Assembly: GCF_022539505.1 (NCBI RefSeq)
Contig: NC_061508.1
Span: 262,576,736-262,640,735, forward strand
Length of the DNA stretch: 64,000 nucleotides
Source of the DNA: Lolium rigidum
Taxonomy: Eukaryota; Streptophyta; Magnoliopsida; Poales; Poaceae
Direction: 5' to 3'
A program made the position numbers and the translations under genes. The notes beneath the pieces are model-generated. The model was not told the origin of the DNA and did no database searches. It saw nothing but the letters and a program-made list of their open reading frames with translations. Below, in pieces: positions 46,301-58,017 of this stretch. How positions within the stretch are numbered: position 1 is the first letter of the stretch; every line of letters starts with the position of its first letter.

Positions 46301-49300
46301 GTTTTCCTAATTATTGAATTTTAATTGAATTTAGAATTAATAATTAAGGCTTAATTAACAAGTATTAAATAATTGAATTTTTATTAAAAATAAAAATTTC
46401 ATATTATATTTTTATTGGATAGATTTTTCTTTTATAAGAATTTTGATATGTCATTTGTATTTTTCTGAGCTTTTATGAATTTTCTACAATTATTTGAAGT
46501 TTCAGACATTTTCTGTAAAATGAAAATAAACTAAAACACTAGACACACCCGTGCCTGTGCTACTCACAGACACATACAGGTGGGGTCTGGCTGACTCAGC
46601 TGCCACGGTGGCGTCGAGGTGGCAACTATGGCCACCACTGGCGGCCAGTGACGGTGATCGCCGGCGGTACGGCGCTCGCGCGGGCAATCTACCCATACAG
46701 CGAGGCTCAGCGCGCCGAGGTGAACACGCGAGTACCATCGCCGCCCCTATTTGGTCGCCGGAGCAAGCTCGCCGGCGATGCCGCACGGTGGTGCTCACGG
46801 GTTAACGGCGCGGCGATGATTCGGGAAGCAATCGGACGGGCTAGGCATGCCAGGGGGATCAGGAGCTCACCAGGAGCACGCGAGCTTGGCGGTGGAGCAA
46901 GGGGAGGTGCGGTTCGGCTGGGATTGCCTGCTCCCGTCGTCGGAGAAGACGATGTCGACGGCGGCACTACGGCTTGATGGAGGTCGATTCCTATAGCAGA
47001 CAGAGCAAGTCGAGGCCGCTGATCACGATGGTGTCCACGACAAGGTCTGGGGATGCTCTGAACGACGGCGATGTTCGAGGTCTGGGCGTGCTAGGGTTTC
47101 GGGATTTTGGGGAAATCGAACGGAGGGAGAAGAAAGCGAGCTAGGGTTCGCCCTGGGGCTTTTATAGAGCTCCATGGCCTGCCTCGTCACGTCTACGGTC
47201 GCGGAGGAGCTGCCAGCGGCGAGGGAAAGACGGCCACGGCGTCGCGATGTCCTCCATGCGTGCTGGAGAGGATGAGGACGAGCTCGTCCCGATATTTTGG
47301 GACGAAGGGGTAACGGGCTGCCTATGGGCTGTGGTGTTGGGCTGCTAGGCAGGCTGCTGCTGGGCTGTGTTGCTGGGCTTCTGCGGCCAGGTGAGTCCAG
47401 GTAAGGTTTTTCTTCTTTCTTTTCTGTTTCTGTTTGTATTTTCTGTTTTTAAATATCACCTTTTGAATTCAAATTTGAATTCAATTCTGTTTATAAATCT
47501 TTTTACATATTTTAATTATTACTTAACAACAATGACAATTTCATGGTTTTGTTGTGCAGAACAAATATTTAACATATCAAGTTTTGTTGAAACTTTCATT
47601 AAGCATGATTTTATGCACTCATTTTATTTTCCCTTTTTCTTGTGGAATCAAATCTGTTTTAATTATTAGAGTTGAGGAATTCTACTCCAAAGCATTTGAG
47701 GATCATTATGAAGTCTTGGTTTCTTATTTGAGAGTGTTGCTCACTTGCATATTATTTTATTTGATCACTTATTTATTATAGTTTTGTAAATTCTCTGATA
47801 ACTCCCTTTCAAGGTTAACACCCTTATTATCTTTGAAAATGTCTAAAGTAGATATTGTCCCCATAATGGCTTGGTCTTAGTTACAAAGGTAAGTGGTTGA
47901 TCACCACACATGGTCTAATTAAAGGTTTTAAATTAGGTTTATCTTGTGCTCCATAAGTAAGTATAGGTTTTAACTAGAGTGCAATTCTGGAGTTCTAATT
48001 ATGTTTACCTAATGACACTTGGTTCAAAACTCATTTATGGTCTAGTTTTATAACTGTAATCACCCAAGTAATTCACAACTAGGTTTGAGATATAATTCTG
48101 GGTTGTGGACTTTGAGATGACACCATATTGTATTTGCTAGGGTTTTGTCTCCCCTAACCAAGATAGGATGGTTACTTGCTTAATATTTCATGTGCTTCTC
48201 TAGCTACTAAAGATTTGAGAATTGGTTTTATCTTCTACCAATTAACTTCTATTATTATCCTCAATTAATCATTAAAGTAACTACAGTGGTTATAGTTCTT
48301 TTTATAGTTAACTTTGGTCATATGGATGGATGGGTTCTCACCATTTAGAGTATAGAATTTGACTCTAAATGTTTTCTTGTGGTTCTTAAGTGAAGAATAG
48401 GTGGAATGTAAATGTGGTAGGATTATCCTTATGATCACCATGTGATTCACAAGTTAAGGTTGGAATATAAGCCTAGGGTTGATTACTAGTTACCTCCCTA
48501 TAATTTCATGTGGTGAATAACATCTACTAATCCTATTAGGATTTAACTTATCCTCATATACCTCAAGAGCATGATCATGGATTAGGCATGATCAACTTGT
48601 TTTTAATACCTTTACCTCAAGTTCCTAGGGTTTATGATCATCATTCAATTTATAATGATCAAGGTTTGGCTTCCTAAGGTATCTCTCATTAAATGGGTTT
48701 CTCACTTCCATGACCAAGCATTGTCTTGATCAATTAAGGTATAGCACTTCTATTTTACTTTCTTGGATGGGACTACTTTGGTTGCCTCAATAATTTATAT
48801 CCCGAGGAGAATGCCTGTGATATTATGTTGGGGTTTTTCTCAACAATGATGATAGGGTCATCTGGGTATAGTAATAGTTCTCTCCCTCAAATCCAAGTGT
48901 TGCCTCAACTATCTTGAGTGTAACTCCATAGCTTGAGTTCTCTCATATAGGAATGGTTTATTCTAAGGTTTATGGTGTACTCCTAATATTTATTTAGGTT
49001 ACTTGAGCTAAAGATTCAATTGTTTATCTTAGTTGGATTATTCCACTCCTTATTTCACTAAGTCATGGATATAGTCATATTCCACTTGGTATTTGGTTAT
49101 CTCACCACTCCAAGGTGAAATAGTTTACAACCCAATGCTTTATTTCAAAGATTGTCCTTTATTCATTAATAGGTAAAACTAGAATTGATATGAATGGGCT
49201 CTCTTACTTGGGAAGGACTTCAATACTAACTTAGGGTTATTCTCCAAGGATAATTATGTGGTCACCAATATCTATGGTTAACATAAATGGGTTCTCTCTC

Positions 49301-49878
49301 TAGGGAAGGTCTTGAATAATATCCTAAGGTTTCTCTTAAAGATGATGGTTTGAATATAATATCTTGGAATAGAGACAGGATATATATTTATAGGGTTGAT
49401 CTTCTTGTTATGTTTCCAATAATGAAGTAAAATGAACACCATGAGGTTCATGGTAGGATTAAGGATTAGTTTCAGACATGGAAAAGATAAGTGAAGAATG
49501 GTTTCCCAATTATTGTTACTTGATTTCCAATTAATTCTAGGTTCATATGTTATGGCAGGGAATTCCATATTATGATCTTTTATAAGATCAAGCAATTTAT
49601 CATTAAGTAAAGTGTTGTTGTGTTGATTATTAGTTCCATTTGATCTATCCCCTTAGATCAAATCATCTCTACCCAAAACAAGGTTTTATCAAAGTCACAT
49701 TGAGGTTTATAGCGCTTGACTTGATGAGCTACTTCAATTCCACCAAGGTCAAGTGAAACTTCGATTCTTGTGACTGTTTTACTTTAAAGCGCGAAAATTC
49801 CCCAGATTTTCTATGCATGAATGCAATGCACACATCTGTTTCCTCTATTTTTGTAACCCCAATACCTGGGATATTACA
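43338..49878 (-). repeat. 5' LTR of element E (right copy)
   Basis: 6541 bp and near-identical to 33959-40497. Differences concentrate in the first 1.1 kb and in the GC island. The AT-rich middle is almost unchanged. Confidence 0.92.
47160..47167 (-). promoter_or_regulatory. Candidate TATA box of E (5' LTR)
   Basis: Counterpart of 37781-37788 in the LTR that would drive the genomic transcript; minus-strand CTATAAAAGCCCC. Confidence 0.5.
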
Positions 49879-50055
49879 TTCTAGCTTCTCCATCCTGTCT
49901 TCCAAGCTTCCTTCCCCTTTAGGACCCTGGACATCTTTGATCTGCAACTCTCCATCAACGAGCAGCAATTCCTTGGGGTGCATCTTCAGCTCGTTCATGT
50001 ACGGGTTGATGACGTCCTCAAAGAAGTTGTCCTTGGGAGTTCCCGATGAAGACAT
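49879..50055 (-). pseudogene. Third ORF of A, 5' part (split by E)
   Basis: Starts at minus-strand ATG 50055 (MSSSGTPKDNFFEDVINPYMNE) and runs 59 codons to the E insertion. The longer frame from 50121 only adds untranslated leader. It continues at 33953. The fragment is acidic and contains the phrase HPKELLLVDGELQIKDVQG. No known enzyme domain. Confidence 0.65.
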
Positions 50056-50393
50056 GATGGCTCTAGATCCGAAGCAGATCCTGGCAGATACAGCTCGAAA
50101 CAAAACACGTCGAGAAAACAATATACGGACCTCCAGGGGTCCGGGAGATTATGTAGCAGGAATTTTTACGACAAAATGAAAGTACCAGGTCGAACCAGAG
50201 TCGGAGAGGGGCAACGAGGGAGCCACCTCATAGGGCGGCGCGGCCAGGCTGGGGCCCACGCCGGCCTATGGGGGCACGCCCTCGTGCGTCTCCTCCACTC
50301 CGTTTCGATCTCGTAATTTTTCATATTTTCCAAAAACAGCAAAAACATTGTTCGGAAAATAAAACGCGAACTTTTTATTACCAGTACTGTTAC
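50056..50393 (-). other. Spacer of A between pol and third ORF, with GC hairpin
   Basis: Non-coding. At about 50226-50287 a GC-rich imperfect palindrome (GGGCGGCGCGGCC facing GCCGGCC, with outer arms CCTCATAGG and CCTATGGGGG) repeats the motif seen in the LTRs. Confidence 0.55.
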
Positions 50394-53300
50394 CTATTCA
50401 AAGTCAAATTCTGCCGGACTATCAATTTGACCTTTTATGAAAGCTTTCGGAGTTACCATTTGAATAACATCAACATCTTCATTATAAGAATCTCCAGAGA
50501 TATAATGCTTGAGTCTTTGTCCATTCACCACTTGTGTGGCATCGCCTTGGAGAGAACTAATTTTAATTGCTCCTGAACGATACACCTCCTCAATGACATA
50601 TGGTCCTTCCCATTTTGAGAGTAACTTCCCTGCAAAGAATCTGAGACGAGACCGATACAATAGGACTTTATCCCCAACATTAAATTCTCTTTTGATAATT
50701 CTTCTATCATGCCATTTCTTAACTTTCTCTTTAAAGAGTTTAGCATTTTCATAAGCTTCACTTCTCCATTCATCTAGAGAACTCAATTGTAGCAATCTTT
50801 TCTTACCGGCAAGTTTAGGATCTTTATTTAATTCTCTTACAGCCCAATAAGCTTTGTGCTCTAGTTCTAAAGGTAAATGACAAGCTTTTCCATAAACCAT
50901 TTTATAAGGTGACATACCCATGGGATTTTTATAAGCAGTTCTATAAGCCCATAGTGCTTCCTTAAATTTACTAGCCCAATTCTTTCAAGACTTATTAACA
51001 GTCTTTTGCAAGATAGATATAATCTCTCTATTTGATAGTTCTACTTGCCCACTAGTTTGAGGATGATAAGCGGAAGCAATCCTATGATTAATACCATATT
51101 TAGCAAGAGTTTTTCTAAAACCACCATGAATAAAATGAGAACCTCCATCAGTCATAATATATCTAGGAACTCCAAATCTAGGAAAAATTATATCTAAAAG
51201 CATTATTAGAGAGGTCTCACCATCAGCACTTTTTGTGGGTATGGCTTCCACCCATTTAGTAACATAATCAACAGCAACAAGTATATGAGTGTTACCTTCT
51301 GAAGAAGGGAAATGTCCCATGAAGTCAAATCCCCAACAATCAAATGGTTCAATAACAAGAGTATAATTCATAGGCATTTCATTGCGTCTGGAAATATTAC
51401 CAACCCTTTGACATTCATCACAAGATAAAATAAACTTTCTTGCATCCTTGAACAGAGTTGGCCAATAAAAACCTGATTGTAGAACCTTTTGCGCGGTTCT
51501 ATCTCCGGTGTGATGTCCTCCATAAGCACTACCATGACATTTACTCAATATCTCTTGTTGTTCATATTCGGGAACACTTCTTCGCAGAATACCATCCACT
51601 CCTTCTTTATATAAGTGTGGGTCATCCCAAAAATAATGCCTCAAGTCGTAAAAGAATTTCCTCCTTTGCTGAGCTGAAAAGGTTGGAGGCAAGTACTTGG
51701 AAACAATAAAGTTAGCGTAATCAGCATACCAAGGGCTATCTCGCGAGCTCAACTTTATTACAGCCAATTTTTCATTTGGAAAACTATCATTAACAGGAAC
51801 AGGGTCATAAGCAATATTTTCCAATCTAGACAAATTATCAGCAACAGGATTATCAGCACCTTTCCTATCTATAATATGCAAATCAAATTCTTGCAACAGA
51901 AGCACCCATCTAATAAGCCTTGGCTTAGCATCTTTCTTTTGCATTAGATATCTAATTGCAGCATGATCAGTATGAATTGTAACTTTTGAATCAACAATAT
52001 AGGATCTAAACTTGTCACAAGCAAAGACTACACCTAACAGTTCTTTTTCAGTTGTAGCATAATTTCTTTGAGCGGCATCAAGAGTTTTACTAGCATAATG
52101 AATAACATTTAATTTTTTATCTACTCGCTGTCCAAGAACAGCGCCTACAGCAAAATCACTAGCATCACACATAATTTCAAAAGGTAAATTCCAATCAGGA
52201 GGTTCAACTATAGGAGCAGTTGTTAATGCTTTCTTTAGAGTTTCAAAAGCTTCCTTACAATCATCATCAAAAACAAAAGGTACATCTTTTTGAAGAAGAT
52301 TAGTAAGAGGTTTTGAAATCTTGGAGAAATCTTTAATAAATCTCCCATAAAACCCAGCATGACCAAGAATACTACGAATACCTTTAACATCTCTAGGATA
52401 GGACATCTTCTCAATTGCTTCAACTTTAGCTCTATCAACTTCAATACCTCTCTCGGAAATTTTATGTCCCAACACAATTCCTTCATTAACCATAAAGTGG
52501 CATTTCTCCCAATTAAGAACAAGGTTAGTTTCTTCACATCTCTGCAAAACTTTATCGAGGTTTCGCAAGCAATTGTCAAAAGAATTCCCATAGACAGAAA
52601 AATCATCCATGAACACCTCTACAATATTCTCGCAAAAGCCATGAAAAATAGAAGACATGCATCTTTGAAAAGTAGCATGAGCATTACATAAACCGAAAGG
52701 CATACGTCTATAAGCATAAGTTCCATAGGGACAAGTGAAAGTGGTTTTCTCTTGATCTTTAGTTTTAACAGCAATTTGTGAAAACCCAGAATAACCATCA
52801 AGAAAGCAAAAATGAGTATTTTTAGATAACCTTTCTAACATTTGATCAATAAAAGGTAAAGGGTAATGATCTTTCTTAGTAACCTTATTAACTTTTCGAT
52901 AATCAATGCACATTCTATACCCTACAACTACTCTTTGAGGGATGAGCTCATCATTATCATTAGGCACAACAGTCATTCCTCCTTTCTTAGGAACACAATG
53001 CACAGGACTAACCCATCTACTATCAGCAATAGGATATATAATACGAGCTTCAAGAAGTTTTAATACCTCATTTCTTACCACATCCTTCATCTTACGAATT
53101 AGACGACGCTGATGTTCAACAACAGGCTTTGCATCATCTTCCATATTAATGGCATGTTGGCAAATAGAGGGAGAAATCCCCTTCAAGTCATCAAGAGTGT
53201 AGCCAATAGCTCATCGGTGTTTCTTCAATATTTCCAATAACCTTTCTTCCTCAATCTCTGAAAGCTTAGAACTAATAATAACAGGATATATTTTCTTATC

Positions 53301-53534
53301 ATCAATATGAGCATATTTAAGATTATCAGGCAATGGTTTTAAATCAAAAACAGGATCTTCCTTTGGTGGTAGTGTTGTACCTAGATCTTCTACCGGCAAG
53401 TCATGTTTAAGAATAGGTTGACGAAGGAAAATTTCATCAAGCTCATTTCTTTCTTCCCTAAAGACTTCACTCTCACTATTCTCCAAATGTTGCTGCAAAG
53501 GATTATTAGGAGCAAGAGCAATAGATGCACACAC
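50394..53534 (-). pseudogene. RT-RNase H-integrase polyprotein of element A (Athila pol)
   Basis: Read on the minus strand. A leader (53534-53211) ends at a stop, then a 733-codon frame runs 53186-50985. It has RT ([19 protein letters not shown], residues about 93-112; FMDDFSVYG, about 190), RNase H ([13 protein letters not shown], about 340), the integrase H-H-C-C region (HGSAYGGHH to CDECQ, about 548-590) and a DDE core ([22 protein letters not shown], about 622-720). A TGA near 50985 separates the last 175 codons (50921-50394), an integrase C-terminal domain with GDKVLLYRSRLRFFAGKL. Only a few stops interrupt it, so this is the best-preserved pol here. It could once have served B and D in trans. 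Confidence 0.92.
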
Positions 53535-55114
53535 TGTTCAACTCTAAAATCATTATTAGGCAAATCAGCTTTATAAGGAGTTTTGGCAAATTTAGAGAAA
53601 TTAAAATCATAAGATTCACCAGCAAATTTAGTCACAATTTTCTCTTTCTTGCAATCTATAATAGCTCCACAAGTATTTAGAAAAGGTCTACGAAAAATGA
53701 TAGGACAATGCTTACTAGCAGCAGAACCAAGTACCAAAAAGTCAGTAGGATATTTAATCTTACCACGTAGAACTTTAACATCTCGAACAATACCAATAGG
53801 AGAGATAGTTTCTCTATTAGCTAGCCGAATAACCACATCAAAATCTTCAAGTTCACAAGAACCAATTTCGTGCATGATCTCCGTATAAAGCTCATAAGGA
53901 ATAGCACTAATACTTGCACCAATATCGCATAAACCATAATAACAATGATCACCAATTCTAACAGATAGCATAGGAACACTAATTTTCCTAGACTTATTAG
54001 GATGTGAAACAATATTAGAAGCATCTTCACAGAAAATAATATTACCATCTTCAACATTTTCAGTCACAAGATCTTTAACTATTGCAATAGCAGGTTCAAC
54101 CTTTATTTGCTCTTCAGGTTCTATAGGTTTCTTTTCACTTTTATTAATAGCACTATTTATAACAGAGTACTCCTTCATTTTAGCAGGGAAAGGAGTTTTT
54201 TCAATATAAGCTTCATGAAGAACATGATCAACAGTTTCAATTACAACACATTTATTTATAGATGAATCAATTTTATCTTTATACGGTTCATGATACTTAT
54301 CAAAATTCTTCTTAGGCAATTCATAATGAGAGGCAAAAGCTTTATAAAGATTTGCAACGACTTGAGAATCAAGACCATAAGTAGCACTCATATTACGAAA
54401 TTTATCAATATCCATAAAAGCTTCAATGCATTTATAATCATAGTTTATACCTGACTCTCTACCTTTGTCGTTCTCCCATCCTTCAGTATTCTCCTGAATC
54501 CGATCAAGAAGGTCCCTTTTAAACTCTTCTTTGTTGCGTGTAAATGATCCAGAACAAGAAGTATCCAGCAAGGCCTTATCTTGAAAAGAAAGTCTTGCAT
54601 AGAAATTATCAATGACAATATTACCAGGAAGCTCATGAATGGGGCATTTGAGCATTAAAGACTTCAATCTCCCCCACGCTTGGGCAATACTCTCTCCATC
54701 ATGAGGCCAGAAATTATACATGCGGTTCCGGTCTTTGTGAATTTCACTTGGAGGATAGAACTTTGAGTAAAATAGGGGCACAATATCATTCCATTCAAGA
54801 GAATCCCCATTATTCAGTAATTTATACCAATGCGCCGCTTTACCAGACAGCGATATAGAGAATAGTTTCTTCCTAACTTCATCCATAGCAATACCTGCAC
54901 ACTTGAATAAACCGCATAATTCATGTAAGAACAGTAAATGATCACCAGGATGGACAGTTCCATCCCCCTCATAGCGGTTATCCACAACACGTTCAATAAT
55001 TTTCATAGGTATTTTGTATGGAACCTCTTTCAATAATTTTCATAGCGCCTCATCCACTACGTTTGCAGTAGTAGTAGATTTTCCAAATAAAAATTCAAGA
55101 GAGGATCTCTCCAT
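53390..55114 (-). pseudogene. gag-protease of element A
   Basis: The most likely start is minus-strand ATG 55114 (MERSSLEFLFGKST), followed by an in-frame TGA near 55044 and then an open frame from 55033. Gag has the capsid-like AAHWYKLLNNGDSLEWNDIVPLF and FYPPSEIHKDRNRM blocks (residues about 70-105). A retropepsin follows with CDIGASISAIP (about 54,000-53,900) and a REPFLNTCGAIID-like block in which the usual GRPFL reads RRPFL. A +2 shift at a GTGTG run near 53530 throws the frame out before pol. DIG replaces DTG in the active site. Confidence 0.88.
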
Positions 55115-55199
55115 AATGAATTATAGCAGCAGACAGAAATAAAATCAGCACAAACAGTAAAAGTTTCCCTTACCAATTCCACTTACCAATAGCGCTTCA

Positions 55200-55218
55200 C
55201 TCCCCGACAACAGCGCCA
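55200..55218 (-). other. Primer-binding site of A
   Basis: The minus-strand TGGCGCTGTTGTCGGGGAG lies 11 nt after the 5' LTR and resembles the site of B and D with two differences. Confidence 0.75.
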
Positions 55219-55229
55219 GAAAATAGGCT

Positions 55230-56737
55230 TGATGACCCACAAGTATAGGGGGTGTATCGTAGTATTTTCGATAAGTAAGAATGTCGATCCCAACGAGGAG
55301 CAGAAGGTGTTGACAAGCAGTTTCGATGAAGGATTCACTGTAAATGCTCACAGACAAGTATTCAGGGGGTTTTGATGTAGCAGATGAATAAAGTACAAGT
55401 AAAGTGTGAGAGTAATAATTGCAGCGAGTGGCCCAATCCTTTTTAGCACAAAGGACAAGCCGGTTTGTTTACTTATAATGACCAAGCGTTCTTGAGGACA
55501 CACGGGAATTTAGTCTAGTGCTTTCGCTTCATATAGCTGATTAATCTTCATTGTTTTGATAAGTGTTGTGTGGGTGAACCTATGCTAATGCACCGCCCTT
55601 CCTAGGACTAATACATACTTGTGATTATACCCCTTGCAAGCATCTGCAACTACAAGAAAGTAATTAAGATAAATCTAACCACAACCTTAAACTACGAGAT
55701 CCCGCTATCCCTCCCTGCACCGATATACCAACGGGGTTCAGGTTTCGTCACTCCGGCAACCCCGCAATTAGCAAACGAGTACAAGATGTATTCCCCTAGG
55801 CCCATAAAGGTGAAGTATCATGTAGTCGACGTTCACATGACACCACTAGAAGAATAACACCACAACTTAAATATCATAACATTGAATATTACTCAACCAT
55901 AATTCACTACTAACATTTAGACTTCACCCATGTCCTCAAGAACTAAACGAACTACTCACGAGACATCATATGGAACATGATCAGAGGTGATATGATGATG
56001 AATAACAATCTGAACATAAACCTTGGTTCAATGGTTTCACTCAATAGCATCAATAACAAGTAGAAATCAATACCGGGAGAGTTTCCCCTATCAAACAATC
56101 AAGATCCAACCCAAATTGTTACAGCGGTGACGATGTGCAGCAGTGGAGATGGCGGTGATGATGATGGAGATGATGGTGATGACGATGGAGATGATGTCCA
56201 GCTCGATGACGGTGACGATAGTGTCGATTTCCCCCTCTGGGAGGGAATTTCCCTGGCAGATCTCAGCCTGCCGGAGAGCTCTTTTCTCTCTGGTGTTTTT
56301 CGCCCCGCAGAGGCGGCTGTGACTCTTCGCGACTATCCCCTGGAGCTTAGGTTTTCGGGACGAAGAAGTACGCGAAGGAGAGGAGGCCAGAGGGGGCTGT
56401 GGGCCCCCTCCCCACATGGCGGCGCGGCCAGGGCAGGGCCCACGCCGGCCTGTGAGGGGGGCCCATGGCGGCCCTCCTCGGCTCCTCCTTCTGGCTCTCT
56501 ACGTCTTCTAGAAAAATAGGATTTTTCATATAATTTCCGTCAATTGTTGATCTTCCGAAATATTGCATTCTGGCGGTGCTTTTTCCAGCAGAATCCTGAC
56601 TCCGGTGCGCGATCCTCCAATAATCATGAAACATGCAAAATAGATGAAATAACATAAGTATCACCTCTAAATATGAAATATATCAATGAATAACAGCAAA
56701 TTATGATATAAAATAGTGATGCAAAATGGACGTATCA
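55230..56737 (-). repeat. 5' LTR of element A
   Basis: 1508 bp. On the minus strand it starts TGATACGTCCATTTTGC at 56737 and ends GGGTCATCA at 55230. It matches the split left LTR, including the GATGAT-rich stretch near 56130-56210 and the GC hairpin near 56410-56460. Confidence 0.93.
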
Positions 56738-56742
56738 TCCAT

Positions 56743-56765
56743 TGACCTCAACTGTGCGCTGGCGG
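56743..56765 (+). other. Scrap of Harbinger G2 at its junction with F
   Basis: Continuation of the frame interrupted at 4685 (reading DLN after PSSI). Within about 25 bp the sequence becomes gag of F. The exact breakpoint cannot be set by eye. Confidence 0.4.
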
Positions 56766-57480
56766 CTGAAGACAGTTGGATGCACCGACGAGGAGAAAGT
56801 GAGATATGCGACACATCTCTTGTGTGGACCCACCGCATCCTAGTGGGATAATATTGTGGTAGTACTCCAAATTGGAAGAGTGTTCACCTGGGAGGAGTTG
56901 AAACGGAATTTCAGGGAATCCAACGTTCCTGAAAGTGTTATGGAATTGAAGCATAGGGAATTTGAGAACCTAGTGCAAAAAGATAAGGCAATCTTGAATT
57001 ATGTCAGAGAGTTCTGAGGGTTATCCCGATACGCAGCTGATGAAGTGAGTACCGAGGACAAGAGGAAGAAAAGATTCATGAAGGGACTGAATCCGTCTTT
57101 CAAGATGCAACTCAGGATGTTAAGGGCAATAGAATTTCAAGAGCTGGTTGACGCAGCAATCACTCCGGACGATGATTTCAAACAAGTGCAAGAAGAGATG
57201 CACAAGAAGGTCAAGTTTGAACCGAAGAAGTTCATTAGCAACAAACCCAACACCAACTTGACCTTCAAGCCCTGATACAACCCCAATAGAAACATGAGGA
57301 CCCCAGTATCCCAGTTTATGGCAAATATCATCTGCCGTACATGTGGATTTAAAGGATATTACTCGAAGGATTGCCGGAAGCCAAAAGTGATTTGCTTTGG
57401 TTTTCGCCAGGAAGGGCATATGCTGAAGGATTGACCTAACAAAAACAATGGAGGGGGAAATTCAGGAGGAGGAGGGAGTC
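56765..57480 (+). pseudogene. gag fragment of F with two CCHC knuckles
   Basis: Reads TVGCTDEEKVRYATHLLCG, then TWEELKRNFRESNVPESVMELKHREFENL and SRYAADEVSTEDKRKKRFMKGLNP, the retrotransposon gag core of Tekay elements. Two zinc-knuckle remnants follow (CRTCGFKGYYSKDC at about 57333-57374, and a second that has lost its second Cys, CFGFRQEGHMLKD, ending in a stop). Stops near 57015, 57273 and 57433 break the frame. Confidence 0.8.
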
Positions 57481-57559
57481 GGAATGGAAATTCTGGAGGA
57501 AACTGGAAGAACAAGAAGCCCTTCGGAAAGCTGAACTATACTAGCCTGGAGGAGGTGCT

Positions 57560-57979
57560 TAACTCGGACAAGGCTGTCATAGGTACGCTTCAGATCCTTA
57601 CTCATCCTGGCAAAGTACTTTTTGATACTGGTGCAACCACATCATTCATTTCTCGATAGTTCATCATCAAACATGGGATAAATTGCACTAAGCTAGAAAC
57701 ACCCATTACCATATTATCTGTGGGGGAACGATATTAGTTACACACGTTAAGCAAGAGCAGGTCATTGTGATCCGCATATGTGTGTTCTACGCATACTTGT
57801 TTGTCTTACCTATGAAAGACATAGATGTTATTCTTGGAATGAATTGGTTAGAAGAGAATGGAGCCTTGATAGATTGTGTAGACAAGACAGTGTCTCTGAA
57901 AATCCCAGATGGAGGAATCATTATTTATCAAGGAGATAAGCATACTCAGATTGAGGTTAGTTATAGCTTAACAGTATGA
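57560..57979 (+). pseudogene. Aspartic protease of F
   Basis: FDTGATTSFIS near 57630 is an intact retropepsin active site; DVILGMNWLEENGALIDC near 57820 is the downstream retropepsin block. A stop directly after the DTG motif (57658) and a shift near 57735 inactivate it. Confidence 0.8.
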
Positions 57980-58017
57980 AGGAGGTGAAACTAGAGGATA
58001 TACCAGTAGTCAATGAA

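Larger units (their letters stand above)
33959..49878 (-). mobile_element. LARD-like non-coding LTR element E with 6.5-kb LTRs
   Basis: A 15,920-bp element in the third ORF of A, bounded by TTCTA at 33954-33958 and 49879-49883. The LTRs are 6539 and 6541 bp and the internal part only 2840 bp, with no ORF above about 70 codons. On the minus strand the LTR starts TGTAATATCCCAGG and ends GGGTTACCACA. A primer site TGGTATCAGAGCAAATGC (initiator tRNA-Met type) follows the right LTR, and a purine tract precedes the left LTR. Large LTRs with a non-coding core define LARDs. The start of the LTR and the purine-tract region match the chromovirus F. Confidence 0.9.
4686..56737 (-). mobile_element. Athila-lineage LTR retrotransposon A (outer element of the nest)
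   Basis: A Gypsy element in minus orientation, about 10.5 kb once B and E are removed. The 5-bp duplication TCCAT at 4681-4685 and 56738-56742 bounds it exactly. The 5' LTR is on the right (55230-56737). The 3' LTR is on the left and split by B (4686-5924 plus 31558-31828). A tRNA-type primer site lies at 55200-55218 and a polypurine tract at 31829-31843. It carries gag-protease, RT-RNase H-integrase and a small third ORF. The RT motif FMDDFSVYG and the gag type place it in the Athila lineage. It would be the autonomous class of the three Athila-type elements here, but it now has several stops and frame breaks. Confidence 0.93.
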
